Assembly: GCF_001854185.1 (NCBI RefSeq)
Contig: NZ_CP017603.1
Span: 1,240,001-1,304,000 of the forward strand
Length of the DNA: 64,000 nucleotides
Source of the DNA: Clostridium formicaceticum
GTDB lineage: Bacteria; Bacillota; Clostridia; Peptostreptococcales; Natronincolaceae
Reading direction: 5' to 3'
Part shown: piece by piece, positions 8,758 through 17,654 of the stretch
Numbering within the stretch: position 1 is the first letter of the stretch
Layout: every line of letters begins with the position of its first letter
Position numbers and translations under genes: made by a program
Notes under the pieces: generated by a model
What the model was told of the DNA's origin: nothing
The model's input: the letters and a program-made list of their open reading frames with translations, nothing else
Databases searched by the model: none

Positions 8758-10055
8758 TGAAACTGGAGAGATCTAAACAGCTTTTTGAAGAAGCCAAAAA
8801 AGTAATGCCAGGAGGGGTAAATAGCCCCGTAAGAGCCTTTTCATCGGTACAAATGGACCCTCCTTTTATAAAAAAAGGTGAGGGTACTTACATTTATGAT
8901 GAGGATGGAAATAAATATATCGATTATGTAGGTTCCTGGGGACCGCTGGTTTTAGGGCACTGCCATCCAGAAGTCGTAAAAAACCTAAAAGAGGTAGTGG
9001 AGACGGGCACTAGTTTTGGTGCACCAACAGAAATAGAAACCAGAACCGCGCAACTGATTGTAGATACCATTCCTTCTATTGATATGATCAGGATGGTAAA
9101 CTCTGGAACAGAAGCTACTATGACGGCTTTAAGATTAGCAAGGGGCTATACTGGTAGAAGTAAAATTGTAAAGTTTAACGGTAATTATCACGGCCATTCG
9201 GATAGCTTATTGATTAAGGCGGGATCTGGTGCTTTAACCCATGGTGTTCCTAATAGCCCAGGGGTTCCAGAAGATGTTGTGAAAAATACCATTACTGCTA
9301 TATACAATGATACAGAGAACATAGAAGAAATTTTTAAAACCTATGGAGAAGATATAGCGGCTGTGATTGTAGAGCCTATAGCAGGAAACATGGGGGTTGT
9401 GCCCTTAACACAGGAATTTGCTGACAAACTTAGAAGTATTACGGAAAAATACGGTAGTCTATTGATTTTTGATGAGGTCATGACAGGTTTTCGTGTTGCC
9501 TTTGAGGGCGCGCAAAGTTTATATAATATTATACCGGATCTTACTTGTTATGGAAAAATCATAGGGGGAGGACTACCAGTAGGCGCCTTTGGGGGAAAAA
9601 AAGAAATTATGTCTAAGTTATCACCTATAGGACCTGTATATCAAGCAGGAACATTGTCTGGTAATCCTTTAGCAATGATGGCGGGCTATACGACTTTGAA
9701 AATTTTAAAGGAAAATCCAGAAATCTACAAAGACATGGATCGCAGAGGAGAAAAGTTGGCAGAGGGATTAAAAAACATTGTGGAGGAACTAGGCATCAAG
9801 GCTTCTTTTAATCGTGTAGCTTCCATGCTCTGTATGTTTTTTACTGATCAGCCTGTAGTCAACTTCGAAACAGCATTAACCTCTGATACAGAGAAATATG
9901 CCCTTTACTTTAGAGAAATGTTAAAGAGAGGGATTTATTTAGCACCTTCTCAATTTGAAGCTACTTTTATCAATGCTGCCATGGGAGATGAAGAGATTAT
10001 AAAGACGCTACAAGCAGCGAAAGAAGCCTTAATGGAAGTAAAGAGGTTAGGGTAG
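8757..10055 (+). CDS. hemL: Glutamate-1-semialdehyde 2,1-aminomutase
   Basis: A 432-residue PLP enzyme of the class-III aminotransferase fold that forms 5-aminolevulinate from the HemA product. Visible signatures are [13 protein letters not shown] near the N-terminus, [15 protein letters not shown], the PLP-binding [14 protein letters not shown], and the Schiff-base lysine in [17 protein letters not shown] (about residue 266). It overlaps the end of hemB, so it is in the same transcription unit. Confidence 0.97.
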   Translation: MKLERSKQLFEEAKKVMPGGVNSPVRAFSSVQMDPPFIKKGEGTYIYDEDGNKYIDYVGSWGPLVLGHCHPEVVKNLKEVVETGTSFGAPTEIETRTAQLIVDTIPSIDMIRMVNSGTEATMTALRLARGYTGRSKIVKFNGNYHGHSDSLLIKAGSGALTHGVPNSPGVPEDVVKNTITAIYNDTENIEEIFKTYGEDIAAVIVEPIAGNMGVVPLTQEFADKLRSITEKYGSLLIFDEVMTGFRVAFEGAQSLYNIIPDLTCYGKIIGGGLPVGAFGGKKEIMSKLSPIGPVYQAGTLSGNPLAMMAGYTTLKILKENPEIYKDMDRRGEKLAEGLKNIVEELGIKASFNRVASMLCMFFTDQPVVNFETALTSDTEKYALYFREMLKRGIYLAPSQFEATFINAAMGDEEIIKTLQAAKEALMEVKRLG

Positions 10056-10056
10056 C

Positions 10057-11436
10057 ATGAAGACTTTTCGTGGTTTTTTATTGGCAGGAACGCAAAGTGG
10101 TGTAGGAAAAACCACAATTTCTACAGGAATTATGGGGGCATTAAAAAAAAGAGGCATGTCAGTAAAGCCTTTTAAGGTGGGTCCTGATTATATAGATCCA
10201 CAATTTCATCATTACGTTACGGGAAACCCTTCAAGAAACTTGGATGGCTATATGCTGAAAGAAGAGACTATCAAAACTTTATTTTATAAAAACTTAGTAG
10301 ATTTAGATGTCGCCGTAGTAGAAGGGGTAATGGGGCTTTATGATGGTCGAGGAACAGAAAAGGATCAAGGAAGCTCTGCCCATATAGCAAAAATTTTAAA
10401 TCTCCCTGTAATTTTAGTAATAGACGGCAGCGGAATGTCCTCCAGTGCTGCAGCTATGGTACTAGGCTACAAGATGTATGATAGAGGTGTAAATATACAA
10501 GGAGTTATTATTAACAATGTTTCTGGAGAAAAACACTATGCTATTTTAAAAGAAGTCATTGAGAGGGATACCGCTACAAAGTGTATTGGCTACTTAAACA
10601 AAAACAGAAACATTGAACTAAAAAGTAGGCATCTAGGGCTTATTCCTTGTGGAGAAGTACCAGAGCTTCAGAAAAAAGCAGATGAAGTCGTTGCTATGGT
10701 GGAGGAAACCATCGACATAGAAGGTTTACTAAGTTTAGTAAGCTCCATGGAAGTGGCTGGGATTCCTATAAAAACTTTGGATAAAAAACTAGTCATTGCA
10801 TACCCCTACGATGATGCCTTCAACTTTTATTATCAAGATAATTTAGATTTACTAAAGGAGTTAGGCTGTAGCTTAGTTCCCTTTAGTCCTTTGAAGGATA
10901 AAAATCTACCAGAAAAGATTCATGGACTTTATATAGGGGGAGGATTTCCAGAGGTTTTTGCAGGAGAACTAGAAAAAAATAAGGAAATCCGCGGAAGAAT
11001 TTACCAAAAGGCTCAAGAAGGACTTCCCATCTATGCTGAATGTGGGGGTTTCATGTATCTAACGAAGGGCATTAAAACCTTTGAGGGGGATTCCTACGAG
11101 ATGGTAGGTGTTTTTGATGCAGTAGCAGAAATGACGAAAAGATTACAACGTTTTGGCTATTGTGAGGTAACGCCTACAGAAAAGAGCAGTTTTTTTAAAG
11201 AATCTTTTACAATAAAAGCTCACGAATTTCATCGAGCTATTGTAAAAGGTAGGGAGGAAAACTATGTCTACCATGTAAGAAAAATAAAAGGCGACAAAGT
11301 TATTGATCGTTGGTGTTGTGGACAAGAAAAATACAACTGTATAGGAGCTTTTCCACATATACACTTTTACAGTCACCCTTCTTTTGTAGAAGGTTTTATA
11401 GAAAAGTGTGAATCTTATAAAAAAACGATGGACTAG
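10057..11436 (+). CDS. cbiA: Cobyrinic acid a,c-diamide synthase
   Basis: A 459-residue ATP-dependent amidotransferase that amidates the a and c carboxylates of cob(II)yrinate with glutamine. The N-terminal P-loop is LAGTQSGVGKTTIS (about residues 8-21), and VVEGVMGLYDGR follows. The C-terminal class-I glutamine amidotransferase domain shows GLYIGGGFPEVFAGEL and the catalytic cysteine in PIYAECGGFMYL near residue 329. It starts 1 bp after hemL. It is the last ring-modifying step encoded here; CbiP, which would amidate further, is not in the window. Confidence 0.96.
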   Translation: MKTFRGFLLAGTQSGVGKTTISTGIMGALKKRGMSVKPFKVGPDYIDPQFHHYVTGNPSRNLDGYMLKEETIKTLFYKNLVDLDVAVVEGVMGLYDGRGTEKDQGSSAHIAKILNLPVILVIDGSGMSSSAAAMVLGYKMYDRGVNIQGVIINNVSGEKHYAILKEVIERDTATKCIGYLNKNRNIELKSRHLGLIPCGEVPELQKKADEVVAMVEETIDIEGLLSLVSSMEVAGIPIKTLDKKLVIAYPYDDAFNFYYQDNLDLLKELGCSLVPFSPLKDKNLPEKIHGLYIGGGFPEVFAGELEKNKEIRGRIYQKAQEGLPIYAECGGFMYLTKGIKTFEGDSYEMVGVFDAVAEMTKRLQRFGYCEVTPTEKSSFFKESFTIKAHEFHRAIVKGREENYVYHVRKIKGDKVIDRWCCGQEKYNCIGAFPHIHFYSHPSFVEGFIEKCESYKKTMD

Positions 11437-11447
11437 GGGGAATTTCC

Positions 11448-11951
11448 ATGCTTCAACAGCATACCAAAAAAAAATACAATATTAAAACAATGACGCAAAT
11501 CGCTATGCTAATTGCTTTAAGCATGATTGGTGCCACGATAAAAGTTCAAGGCAGCATTGCTTTTGACTCTATGGCAGGGTTTTTCGCTGCCCTATATATT
11601 AGTCCTCTAGCAGGAGGCATGGTAGGTTTATTAGGGCATTTGTTGTCGGCTACAACCGCGGGATTTCCTATGACGATACCTATGCATATGCTGGTAGCTT
11701 TTCAAATGTTGGTTTTTATTTACATATTTGGGTGGGTATATGAAAAAACCTCCAGTTGGATTGCTATTTTAGTAGGGACTTTTTTAAATGGCCCTGTGGG
11801 AGCACTTCTAGCAGTACCTGTTTCTTTGATGTTGGGTTTTGGAGGTTGGCCGCTATTTTTAATGCTTTGGATGCCTTTAACCATAGCATCTTTTATCAAT
11901 ATTGTACTGGCTACAGTTGTCTATAAGGGTATTTTAAGAGGTACAAGATAA
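11448..11951 (+). CDS. cblT: ECF transporter S component, probable alpha-ribazole transporter CblT
   Basis: A 167-residue membrane protein with about five to six hydrophobic segments and a short cytoplasmic N-terminus. Small-residue motifs such as SPLAGGMVGLLGHLLSA and LNGPVGALLAVPVSL are typical of ECF-type substrate-binding subunits. The function is inferred from position: its last base is the first base of the downstream gene, which looks like alpha-ribazole kinase, and CblT-CblS pairs are known in Firmicutes. No ECF energising module is in the window. An S component for another cobalamin precursor is the main alternative. Confidence 0.7.
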   Translation: MLQQHTKKKYNIKTMTQIAMLIALSMIGATIKVQGSIAFDSMAGFFAALYISPLAGGMVGLLGHLLSATTAGFPMTIPMHMLVAFQMLVFIYIFGWVYEKTSSWIAILVGTFLNGPVGALLAVPVSLMLGFGGWPLFLMLWMPLTIASFINIVLATVVYKGILRGTR

Positions 11952-12694
11952 TGAAGGTCAAGCGATTCAGGGACTTAACCATTATTGATCATATGGTGGA
12001 TAAGCTTCTTGTCATTGCCTGTGACTCCTGTGGTGCTGTAGGCAATAAAGAAAAGGATATTGTGAAGGTTATGCCGGAGATTGTAGGCTACTATACAACC
12101 CGCGTAGCGCTTATGGAGGTTTTATCAGTAGGGGCTGAAATTACTACGGTTATCAATACTTTGTCTGTAGAAATGGAACCTACTGGAACACAAATCATAC
12201 GGGGCATTGAAAAGTTGTTAAAGGAGGCAGGTATTGATACTATCTGTTTAAACGGTAGTACTGAAGAAAATTTTAAAACCTGCCAAACAGCGATGGGTAT
12301 AACGATTATAGGAGAAGTGCAAAAGGATAAGATCAGGGTAAATACCTCTCAAAAAGGTGACTACGTGGTGGTTGCGGGCATGCCAAAGTTTGGAAATGAA
12401 ATAACTGGGGTGTATCACCCTGATATTTGTAGCATAAAAGACCTTCAAGTACTTTTAGCAATGAAAGAAGTGAGGGAAATTTATCCGGTAGGGTCAAAAG
12501 GTATTTTATATGAGAGTCAGTATTTAGCTGAGGAAAATCATTTAAACTTTCAAATTGCTGATGATGTTTCGGTAGATATTAGAAAGTCAGCAGGTCCTGC
12601 TACCGTTGTTATATTTACCATAGCGCCTAGAAAGCTCTCATTCCTTCAGGAAAAAATTAAAACGCCCCTACAAATTATAGGGAAGCTAATTTAA
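11951..12694 (+). CDS. cblS: Probable alpha-ribazole kinase CblS (AIR-synthase-related)
   Basis: A 247-residue protein related to the PurM/AIR synthase ATPase fold. It has LLVIACDSCGAVGNKEKD near the N-terminus, VEMEPTGTQIIRGIEKLL in the middle and ICLNGSTEENF after it. CblS phosphorylates salvaged alpha-ribazole to alpha-ribazole phosphate for the lower ligand of cobalamin. Recognition rests on the ACDSCG signature, the length and the coupled start with the cblT-like gene. The reaction is known from family work in Geobacillus and Listeria; here it is inferred. Confidence 0.72.
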   Translation: MKVKRFRDLTIIDHMVDKLLVIACDSCGAVGNKEKDIVKVMPEIVGYYTTRVALMEVLSVGAEITTVINTLSVEMEPTGTQIIRGIEKLLKEAGIDTICLNGSTEENFKTCQTAMGITIIGEVQKDKIRVNTSQKGDYVVVAGMPKFGNEITGVYHPDICSIKDLQVLLAMKEVREIYPVGSKGILYESQYLAEENHLNFQIADDVSVDIRKSAGPATVVIFTIAPRKLSFLQEKIKTPLQIIGKLI

Positions 12695-12724
12695 GTGCCA
12701 TTAGCGTTAATTTAAATCATAACT

Positions 12725-12795
12725 TGTCGTCCTGAAGGCTAGGGCTAACAAGAATCTTTGTTATTACAAGATCCTTCTCTATGCTCAGGATGACA
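12725..12795. repeat. Inverted repeat with TGTCNTCCTGA ends
   Basis: TGTCGTCCTGA (12725-12735) is answered by TCAGGATGACA (12785-12795), with one mismatch in 11. Inside, AAGAATCTTTGTTATTACAAGATCCTT is a further imperfect palindrome. The ends resemble a TGTCATCCTGAG...AAGGATCTT motif found as intergenic palindromes in many bacterial genomes. Together with copy B it fills most of the 317-bp gap between cblS and pduX. Confidence 0.65.
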
Positions 12796-12845
12796 TTTGG
12801 AGAGAATCTGGGAAGTAATCGACTTAAGTTAAGCTATGATAGTTA

Positions 12846-12962
12846 TATAGATGCGCGCTTCTAAAGTTAAATTTTAATATACACGGTCTACGGTTTCGCC
12901 CCAAAACCGTGGGCTGCAAATGTAGCCCTTAGTATATTAAAATTTAAGGGCGCACATCTATA
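12846..12962. repeat. Palindromic intergenic repeat, copy B (full length)
   Basis: The ends TATAGATGCGCGC and GCGCACATCTATA frame TAAATTTTAATATAC and GTATATTAAAATTTA. The centre can fold into ACGGTTT...AAACCGT and GGGCTGCAAATGTAGCCC hairpins. Bases 12902-12962 are the exact reverse complement of 50905-50965 (copy F). Confidence 0.85.
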
Positions 12963-13011
12963 TATAGTAAGGATAATAAAGTTTATAGTATGTGGAGAGC
13001 AGGGTGATGAC

Positions 13012-13902
13012 ATGACGATTGAGGCAATCTGTCCCGCTTCTTGTGGTGAATTGCTGCAGGGTTATATAGAAGGGGGAGAAAAGCTGATTTCCTATAGCAT
13101 CAACTTATTTAGCAAAGTAACCATTAGAGAAGAACAGAAAAAAAGCATAGGGAAAGCATCAAAAAATGATTCAAAGGCTTATCAAATGTTAGAACAAGTT
13201 TTTCAGTATTATGGATACCATCAAAGAGATGCTATTAACCTTTGTTTACAAATTGATTCCTCTATTCCTATCGCTAAGGGAATGGCCAGCAGCACAGCAG
13301 ATTTGGCTGCTACTGCGGTAGCAACTGCTAATTATCTAGGAAAAAAACTTTCTGAAGAAGAAATCGCTAAGCTATGTATCAAAATTGAGCCTACCGACAG
13401 CACCATTTTTTCTTCAATCACCCTTTTTGATCATCTAAAAGGAAGTTTTAAGAAACAGTACGGTAGTATTCCAAAGTGCAAGGTGCTGCTTTTGGAGGGC
13501 AAAGAAAGAATTGATACCATAGATTTTCGAAAAACCGATCATTCCAGTTGTCTTAAGGAAAATGAAAGTGCCTTAAAGGAAGCACTAAAGTCTTTTGAGG
13601 AAGGGATAAAAAGCAGTGATTTAAAAGAAATAGGAAAAGCTGCTACCATAAGCGCCTTTGCTAATCAAAAAATTCTTTATAAAGAAGGATTAGAGAAAAT
13701 TGGAGAACTAAGTGAAAAGCTAGGGGCCTATGGTATCAATGTGGCACATAGTGGTTCTGTTGTAGGTATATTGTACAATGAAGAAAGTTTTGATAGGGAA
13801 AAATTCTACCATATGATAAAGAGCCAGCCTTATATGAAAAATTACTTATCTATTGTAAGTTATGATATTATTCCTGGTGGAGGAAAGATAATCAACATAT
13901 AA
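13012..13902 (+). CDS. pduX: GHMP-family L-threonine kinase (PduX-like)
   Basis: A 296-residue GHMP kinase. The N-terminus IEAICPASCGELLQGY is characteristic of PduX, and the ATP-binding loop is PIAKGMASSTADLAA at about residues 87-101. A C-terminal GHMP segment with NVAHSGSVVGILY is present. PduX makes L-threonine-O-3-phosphate, the precursor of the aminopropanol linker of cobalamin. Its place in the cobalamin cluster supports this over other GHMP substrates. ATG at 13012 has AGGGTGATG upstream. Confidence 0.85.
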   Translation: MTIEAICPASCGELLQGYIEGGEKLISYSINLFSKVTIREEQKKSIGKASKNDSKAYQMLEQVFQYYGYHQRDAINLCLQIDSSIPIAKGMASSTADLAATAVATANYLGKKLSEEEIAKLCIKIEPTDSTIFSSITLFDHLKGSFKKQYGSIPKCKVLLLEGKERIDTIDFRKTDHSSCLKENESALKEALKSFEEGIKSSDLKEIGKAATISAFANQKILYKEGLEKIGELSEKLGAYGINVAHSGSVVGILYNEESFDREKFYHMIKSQPYMKNYLSIVSYDIIPGGGKIINI

Positions 13903-13929
13903 TATGGAAACTTAAAGGGAGAGAGAACA

Positions 13930-14550
13930 GTGGAATATATTAAAGATCCAATGGAAATTGAAAAAAAGAGCTTTGAAATCATTACTGAAGAATTAGGGGA
14001 AAAAACCTTTCCTGAGAGGGAAGGAAAAATTATAAAAAGAGTCATTCATACAACTGCTGACTTTCAGTATGGTGATATTACAAAGATCAATGAGTATGCC
14101 ATTGATTCAGCAATTAAAGCATTAAAAGAAGGTTGTAGTATCTATACAGATACAAAAATGGCCATGGCAGGAATCAATAAAAGAGTTTTAAAGGATTTAA
14201 ATAGTGATATCTATTGTTTAGTGGACGATGCTGAAGTAAGTAAGGAAGCTAAGGAAAGAGGTCTTACCCGTTCCATGGTAGGGATGGAAAAAGCAGTGAT
14301 GGACAAAAGAACAAAAATATTTGTCATCGGCAATGCACCTACCGCTTTATTTCAACTATGCCAGTTTATAGATGAAGGAAAAGTCCAACCTCATCTTGTG
14401 GTGGGTGTACCAGTGGGCTTTGTAGGAGCGAAGGAATCAAAAGATGAGCTATTGAAGAGAAAAGTTCCTTATATTACTACTGTGGGAAGAAAAGGTGGTA
14501 GTACAGTGGCAGCTGCTATAATCAATGCCCTTCTATATATGACAAAATAG
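13930..14550 (+). CDS. cbiC: Precorrin-8X / cobalt-precorrin-8 methylmutase
   Basis: A 206-residue enzyme that moves the C11 methyl to C12, giving (cobalt-)hydrogenobyrinate. Signatures are RVIHTTADFQYGDI with the active-site histidine near residue 39, GNAPTALFQLCQFI and the C-terminal VVGVPVGFVGAKESK. It starts with GTG at 13930, with GGGAGAGAG upstream. It follows pduX by 27 bp. Confidence 0.95.
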   Translation: MEYIKDPMEIEKKSFEIITEELGEKTFPEREGKIIKRVIHTTADFQYGDITKINEYAIDSAIKALKEGCSIYTDTKMAMAGINKRVLKDLNSDIYCLVDDAEVSKEAKERGLTRSMVGMEKAVMDKRTKIFVIGNAPTALFQLCQFIDEGKVQPHLVVGVPVGFVGAKESKDELLKRKVPYITTVGRKGGSTVAAAIINALLYMTK

Positions 14551-14563
14551 GAGAAGGAGAATC

Positions 14564-15679
14564 ATGGAAAAATATGTTGTAAAGAATGGAAAAAAGCTGC
14601 GATATGGTTATACTACCGGTTCCTGTGCAACGGCAGCCGCCAAAGCAGCAGCCCAGATGCTTCTAGAAGGAAGAGATATAGAAACGATTTCTATCTCTAC
14701 ACCAAAGGGTTGGGATTTGACGCTAACTGTTTTAGAAAGAAAAAGAGATGGTGAAGATGTATGCTGTGGTGTAAAAAAAGATGGTGGAGATGATCCCGAT
14801 GCTACGAATGGCCTTATTATTTGCAGTAGAGTTCAATGGAGAGAGGATAATAAAATCAATATTGATGGGGGTATAGGGGTAGGGAGAGTAACAAAAAAAG
14901 GTCTACCTATCTCTGTTGGCAAAGCTGCCATCAATCCAGTACCTCTGCAGATGATAGAAAAAGAAGTAAGACAGGTTATAGGAGAAAATAGAGGAGTAGA
15001 TGTAGAGATTTTTATTCCTAAGGGAGAAGAGATTGCAGTCAAAACCTTTAATCCGCGATTAGGTATCATAGGAGGAATTTCTATACTAGGAACCTCTGGT
15101 ATCGTAGAACCCATGTCAGAGGAAGCCTGGAAGGAATCCTTAGCATTGGAAATTTCAGTGGCAAAGGAAGAAGGGCTAGAAAAACTGATTTTTGTTCCAG
15201 GAAACTATGGTAGGGATTTAATCAAAAACAACTATAATTTTGATGAAAAGTATGTAATAAAAACCAGTAATTTTATAGGATTCATGCTGGACCAAGCTCT
15301 ACACCATAAGATAAAGAAACTTCTTCTAGTAGGTCATATAGGAAAGTTGATTAAGGTGGCAGGAGGAATTTTTCACACTCATAGTAAAATAGCTGATGGC
15401 AGGAGAGAAATCCTAGCGGCTTATCTGGGGGTATTAGGTGCTAGTCCTCTTGAAATAAAAAGGGTTTTAGAAAGTAACACAACAGAGGAAGCAGTGACGT
15501 TGATTCAAGAGATGAAAAAAGAAGAGATTTTCTCTCTATTAGTTGAGAAAATTACAGAAAAAGCACTAGAACGAACATTTGAAGAAATTGAAATAGGAAC
15601 GATTATTTTTTCCATGGAGCATGGGGTACTGGCTACCTGTCAAGAAGGTAAAAAGCTATTGGAGGAATTTAAGCGATGA
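14564..15679 (+). CDS. cbiD: Cobalt-precorrin-5B C1-methyltransferase
   Basis: A 371-residue enzyme of the CbiD family, which methylates C1 in the anaerobic pathway. It starts RYGYTTGSCATAAAKAAA, the family hallmark, and continues with KKDGGDDPDATNG. Later come GIGVGRVTKKGLP and the HIGKLIKVAGGIFHTHS segment. The stop overlaps the cbiE start by 4 bp. CbiD is specific to the oxygen-independent route. Confidence 0.96.
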   Translation: MEKYVVKNGKKLRYGYTTGSCATAAAKAAAQMLLEGRDIETISISTPKGWDLTLTVLERKRDGEDVCCGVKKDGGDDPDATNGLIICSRVQWREDNKINIDGGIGVGRVTKKGLPISVGKAAINPVPLQMIEKEVRQVIGENRGVDVEIFIPKGEEIAVKTFNPRLGIIGGISILGTSGIVEPMSEEAWKESLALEISVAKEEGLEKLIFVPGNYGRDLIKNNYNFDEKYVIKTSNFIGFMLDQALHHKIKKLLLVGHIGKLIKVAGGIFHTHSKIADGRREILAAYLGVLGASPLEIKRVLESNTTEEAVTLIQEMKKEEIFSLLVEKITEKALERTFEEIEIGTIIFSMEHGVLATCQEGKKLLEEFKR

Positions 15680-16296
15680 AGAAAATATGGGTTGTTGGCA
15701 TAGGTCCAGGCCATAGAGACTATATATTACCGGCTGCCTATAAGGCTGTAGAAAATAGTGATATTTTAGTAGGGGGAAGACGGCATCTGGAGATTTTTCA
15801 TGAATATCAAGGGGAAATCTGCCCCATTACCAAGGATTTAGAATCTGTTATAAATTATATCAAGGAACATAGAGAAGAAAAACGAATCACTCTAATTCTT
15901 TCAGGAGACACAGGATTCTATAGCATGTTAAGCTATATGAAAAAGCATTTTTGTGAAGAAGACTTAGAAGTAATACCTGGAATTAATTCTTTACAGTACT
16001 TATTTAGCAGAATAAAAGAAACCTGGCAGGAGACGCCTCTTTTGAGTCTCCATGGACGAAAAGAGAATTTTATAGAAAAGCTGAAGGTGTATAAAAAAGT
16101 AGGGCTTCTAACGGATCATCTAAATACACCAGAGGTTATTGCAAAAAGCTTGATGGATTATGGGCTTAAAGAGGCACGTATGGTGGTAGGAGAAAATCTA
16201 TCCTACGAGGAGGAGCGAATCATCAAGGGTAAACCAGAGGAAATTATAAGGAATGCTCCCTATAAAATGTCAGTGGTGGTGATTTTTTATGAATAA
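15676..16296 (+). CDS. cbiE: Cobalt-precorrin-7 C5-methyltransferase subunit CbiE
   Basis: A 206-residue SAM-dependent tetrapyrrole methylase, with VVGIGPGHRDYILPAA at the N-terminus, ILVGGRRHLEIF and LSGDTGFYSML. It corresponds to the N-terminal half of CobL and methylates C5. The ATG at 15676 overlaps cbiD by 4 bp, and its end overlaps cbiT by 8 bp, so translation of all three is probably coupled. Confidence 0.95.
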   Translation: MKKIWVVGIGPGHRDYILPAAYKAVENSDILVGGRRHLEIFHEYQGEICPITKDLESVINYIKEHREEKRITLILSGDTGFYSMLSYMKKHFCEEDLEVIPGINSLQYLFSRIKETWQETPLLSLHGRKENFIEKLKVYKKVGLLTDHLNTPEVIAKSLMDYGLKEARMVVGENLSYEEERIIKGKPEEIIRNAPYKMSVVVIFYE

Positions 16297-16882
16297 AAGA
16301 TGGGAATACAGTGGCTTTGGCATACCAGATGATTTTTTTGTAAGGGGAAAGGCCCCTATGACGAAGGAAGAAGTAAGAGCTGTAGTGCTAAGTAAATTAA
16401 GATTAAAAGAGGACCACATTTTTGTAGATGTAGGAGCAGGCACTGGGTCAGTATCTATAGAAGCGGCATTAAAACTCTCTAGGGGAAAAGTCTATGCTAT
16501 CGAATATAAAGAAGAAGCTTTAAGCCTATTAGAGGTGAATGCTAAAGCCTTTGGGGTAGAAAATTTAGAGGTTTTAAAAGGAAGAGCTGAAGAAGAGCTA
16601 AAAAAGATTAAAGGTTTTGATAGAATTTTTGTTGGAGGCAGCGGTGGGGAGATCCATTGGATTTTGGATTATGCTTTAGAACATCTCTCCAAGGAGGGAA
16701 GAATTGTTATCACTGCTGTCACCCTCGAAACCTTAACAGAAGGATTTAAAGCTTTAAAAAAGAAAGAATATAAGGATGTAGAGGTAGTATCGGTAGGCGT
16801 TTCTAAAGGACGTTCCACGGGAAACTATACCTTGATGGAGGCCCAAAATAATATTTATGTTCTTTCCGCTACAAAAAATTAG
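16289..16882 (+). CDS. cbiT: Cobalt-precorrin-6B C15-methyltransferase (decarboxylating) CbiT
   Basis: A 197-residue Rossmann-type methyltransferase: GIPDDFFVRGKAPMTKEEVR, then the SAM loop FVDVGAGTGSVSIEAAL (about residues 46-62), and DRIFVGGSGGEIHWIL. It methylates C15 and removes the acetate carboxyl at C12. It is a separate protein here, not fused to CbiE. A bulged hairpin (16886-16917) follows before cbiL, without a clear U tract. Confidence 0.95.
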   Translation: MNKRWEYSGFGIPDDFFVRGKAPMTKEEVRAVVLSKLRLKEDHIFVDVGAGTGSVSIEAALKLSRGKVYAIEYKEEALSLLEVNAKAFGVENLEVLKGRAEEELKKIKGFDRIFVGGSGGEIHWILDYALEHLSKEGRIVITAVTLETLTEGFKALKKKEYKDVEVVSVGVSKGRSTGNYTLMEAQNNIYVLSATKN

Positions 16883-16940
16883 ATTAAAACCTTAACGAAA
16901 CAGGTGTTAAAGGTTTTCCAACAGGATAAGGGGTGACTTT

Positions 16941-17654
16941 ATGAAGGGTAAATTATATGGAATAGGTGTAGGACCAGGAGATCCTGAGCTACTGACCTTA
17001 AAAGCAGTAAAAGTATTAAAGGAGGCAGATCTTGTCATTTGTCCCAAGGGAAAAAAAGAAGAAGATAGTATTGCTTTAAAAATTGCAAAAGAGCATGTAA
17101 ATGCAGCAGCAGAGATAAAAGCTTTGGTTTTCCCTATGGTATATTGTCAAGAGACTTTGGAAAGTCATTGGAATGAAAATATCAACATCATATCTGATGC
17201 TTTAGATAGAGGAAAAAAAGTAGCTTTTCTAACTTTAGGGGACGCTTTGTTATATAGTACTTATATTTATATATTAAAAGCATTAAAAGAAAAAAACTAT
17301 GCTATAGAAACAGTACCGGGTATTACTTCCTTTAGTGCCACCGCCAGCAGAGTGAACCTTCCATTGACAGAGGGTGACGAAACCTTAACCATTCTTCCCC
17401 TTATTAAGGAAGAGGAAAAGGTTGAAAATGTTCTGAGTGTTTCTGACAATTTGGTGGTATTAAAGGTATCCCATGATCCCAAAGGTTTGGCAGAGAAATT
17501 GAAAAAACAAGGTTTAGAAAATAATTTTGTGATGATATCCAAGTGTGGACATGATGACGAAAAAATTACCACAGATATAAGAGACTTAGAAAAAGAGAGA
17601 GTCCCTTACTTATCAACGATTATTATCAAAAAAGGAGAGGGTTTTCATGGCTAA
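16941..17654 (+). CDS. cbiL: Cobalt-precorrin-2 C20-methyltransferase
   Basis: A 237-residue tetrapyrrole methylase: LYGIGVGPGDPELLTLKAV at the N-terminus, FLTLGDALLYSTYIYI as substrate loop and ETVPGITSFSATASRV. It acts directly on the CbiX product. Ribosome site GGATAAGGGGTG precedes ATG 16941. It overlaps cbiF by 8 bp. Confidence 0.95.
   Translation: MKGKLYGIGVGPGDPELLTLKAVKVLKEADLVICPKGKKEEDSIALKIAKEHVNAAAEIKALVFPMVYCQETLESHWNENINIISDALDRGKKVAFLTLGDALLYSTYIYILKALKEKNYAIETVPGITSFSATASRVNLPLTEGDETLTILPLIKEEEKVENVLSVSDNLVVLKVSHDPKGLAEKLKKQGLENNFVMISKCGHDDEKITTDIRDLEKERVPYLSTIIIKKGEGFHG

Noticed and set aside
16886-16917. Hairpin between cbiT and cbiL as a terminator
   Set aside because: The stem has a bulge and no T run follows, and the genes on both sides belong to one pathway cluster. 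It may at most affect mRNA stability.
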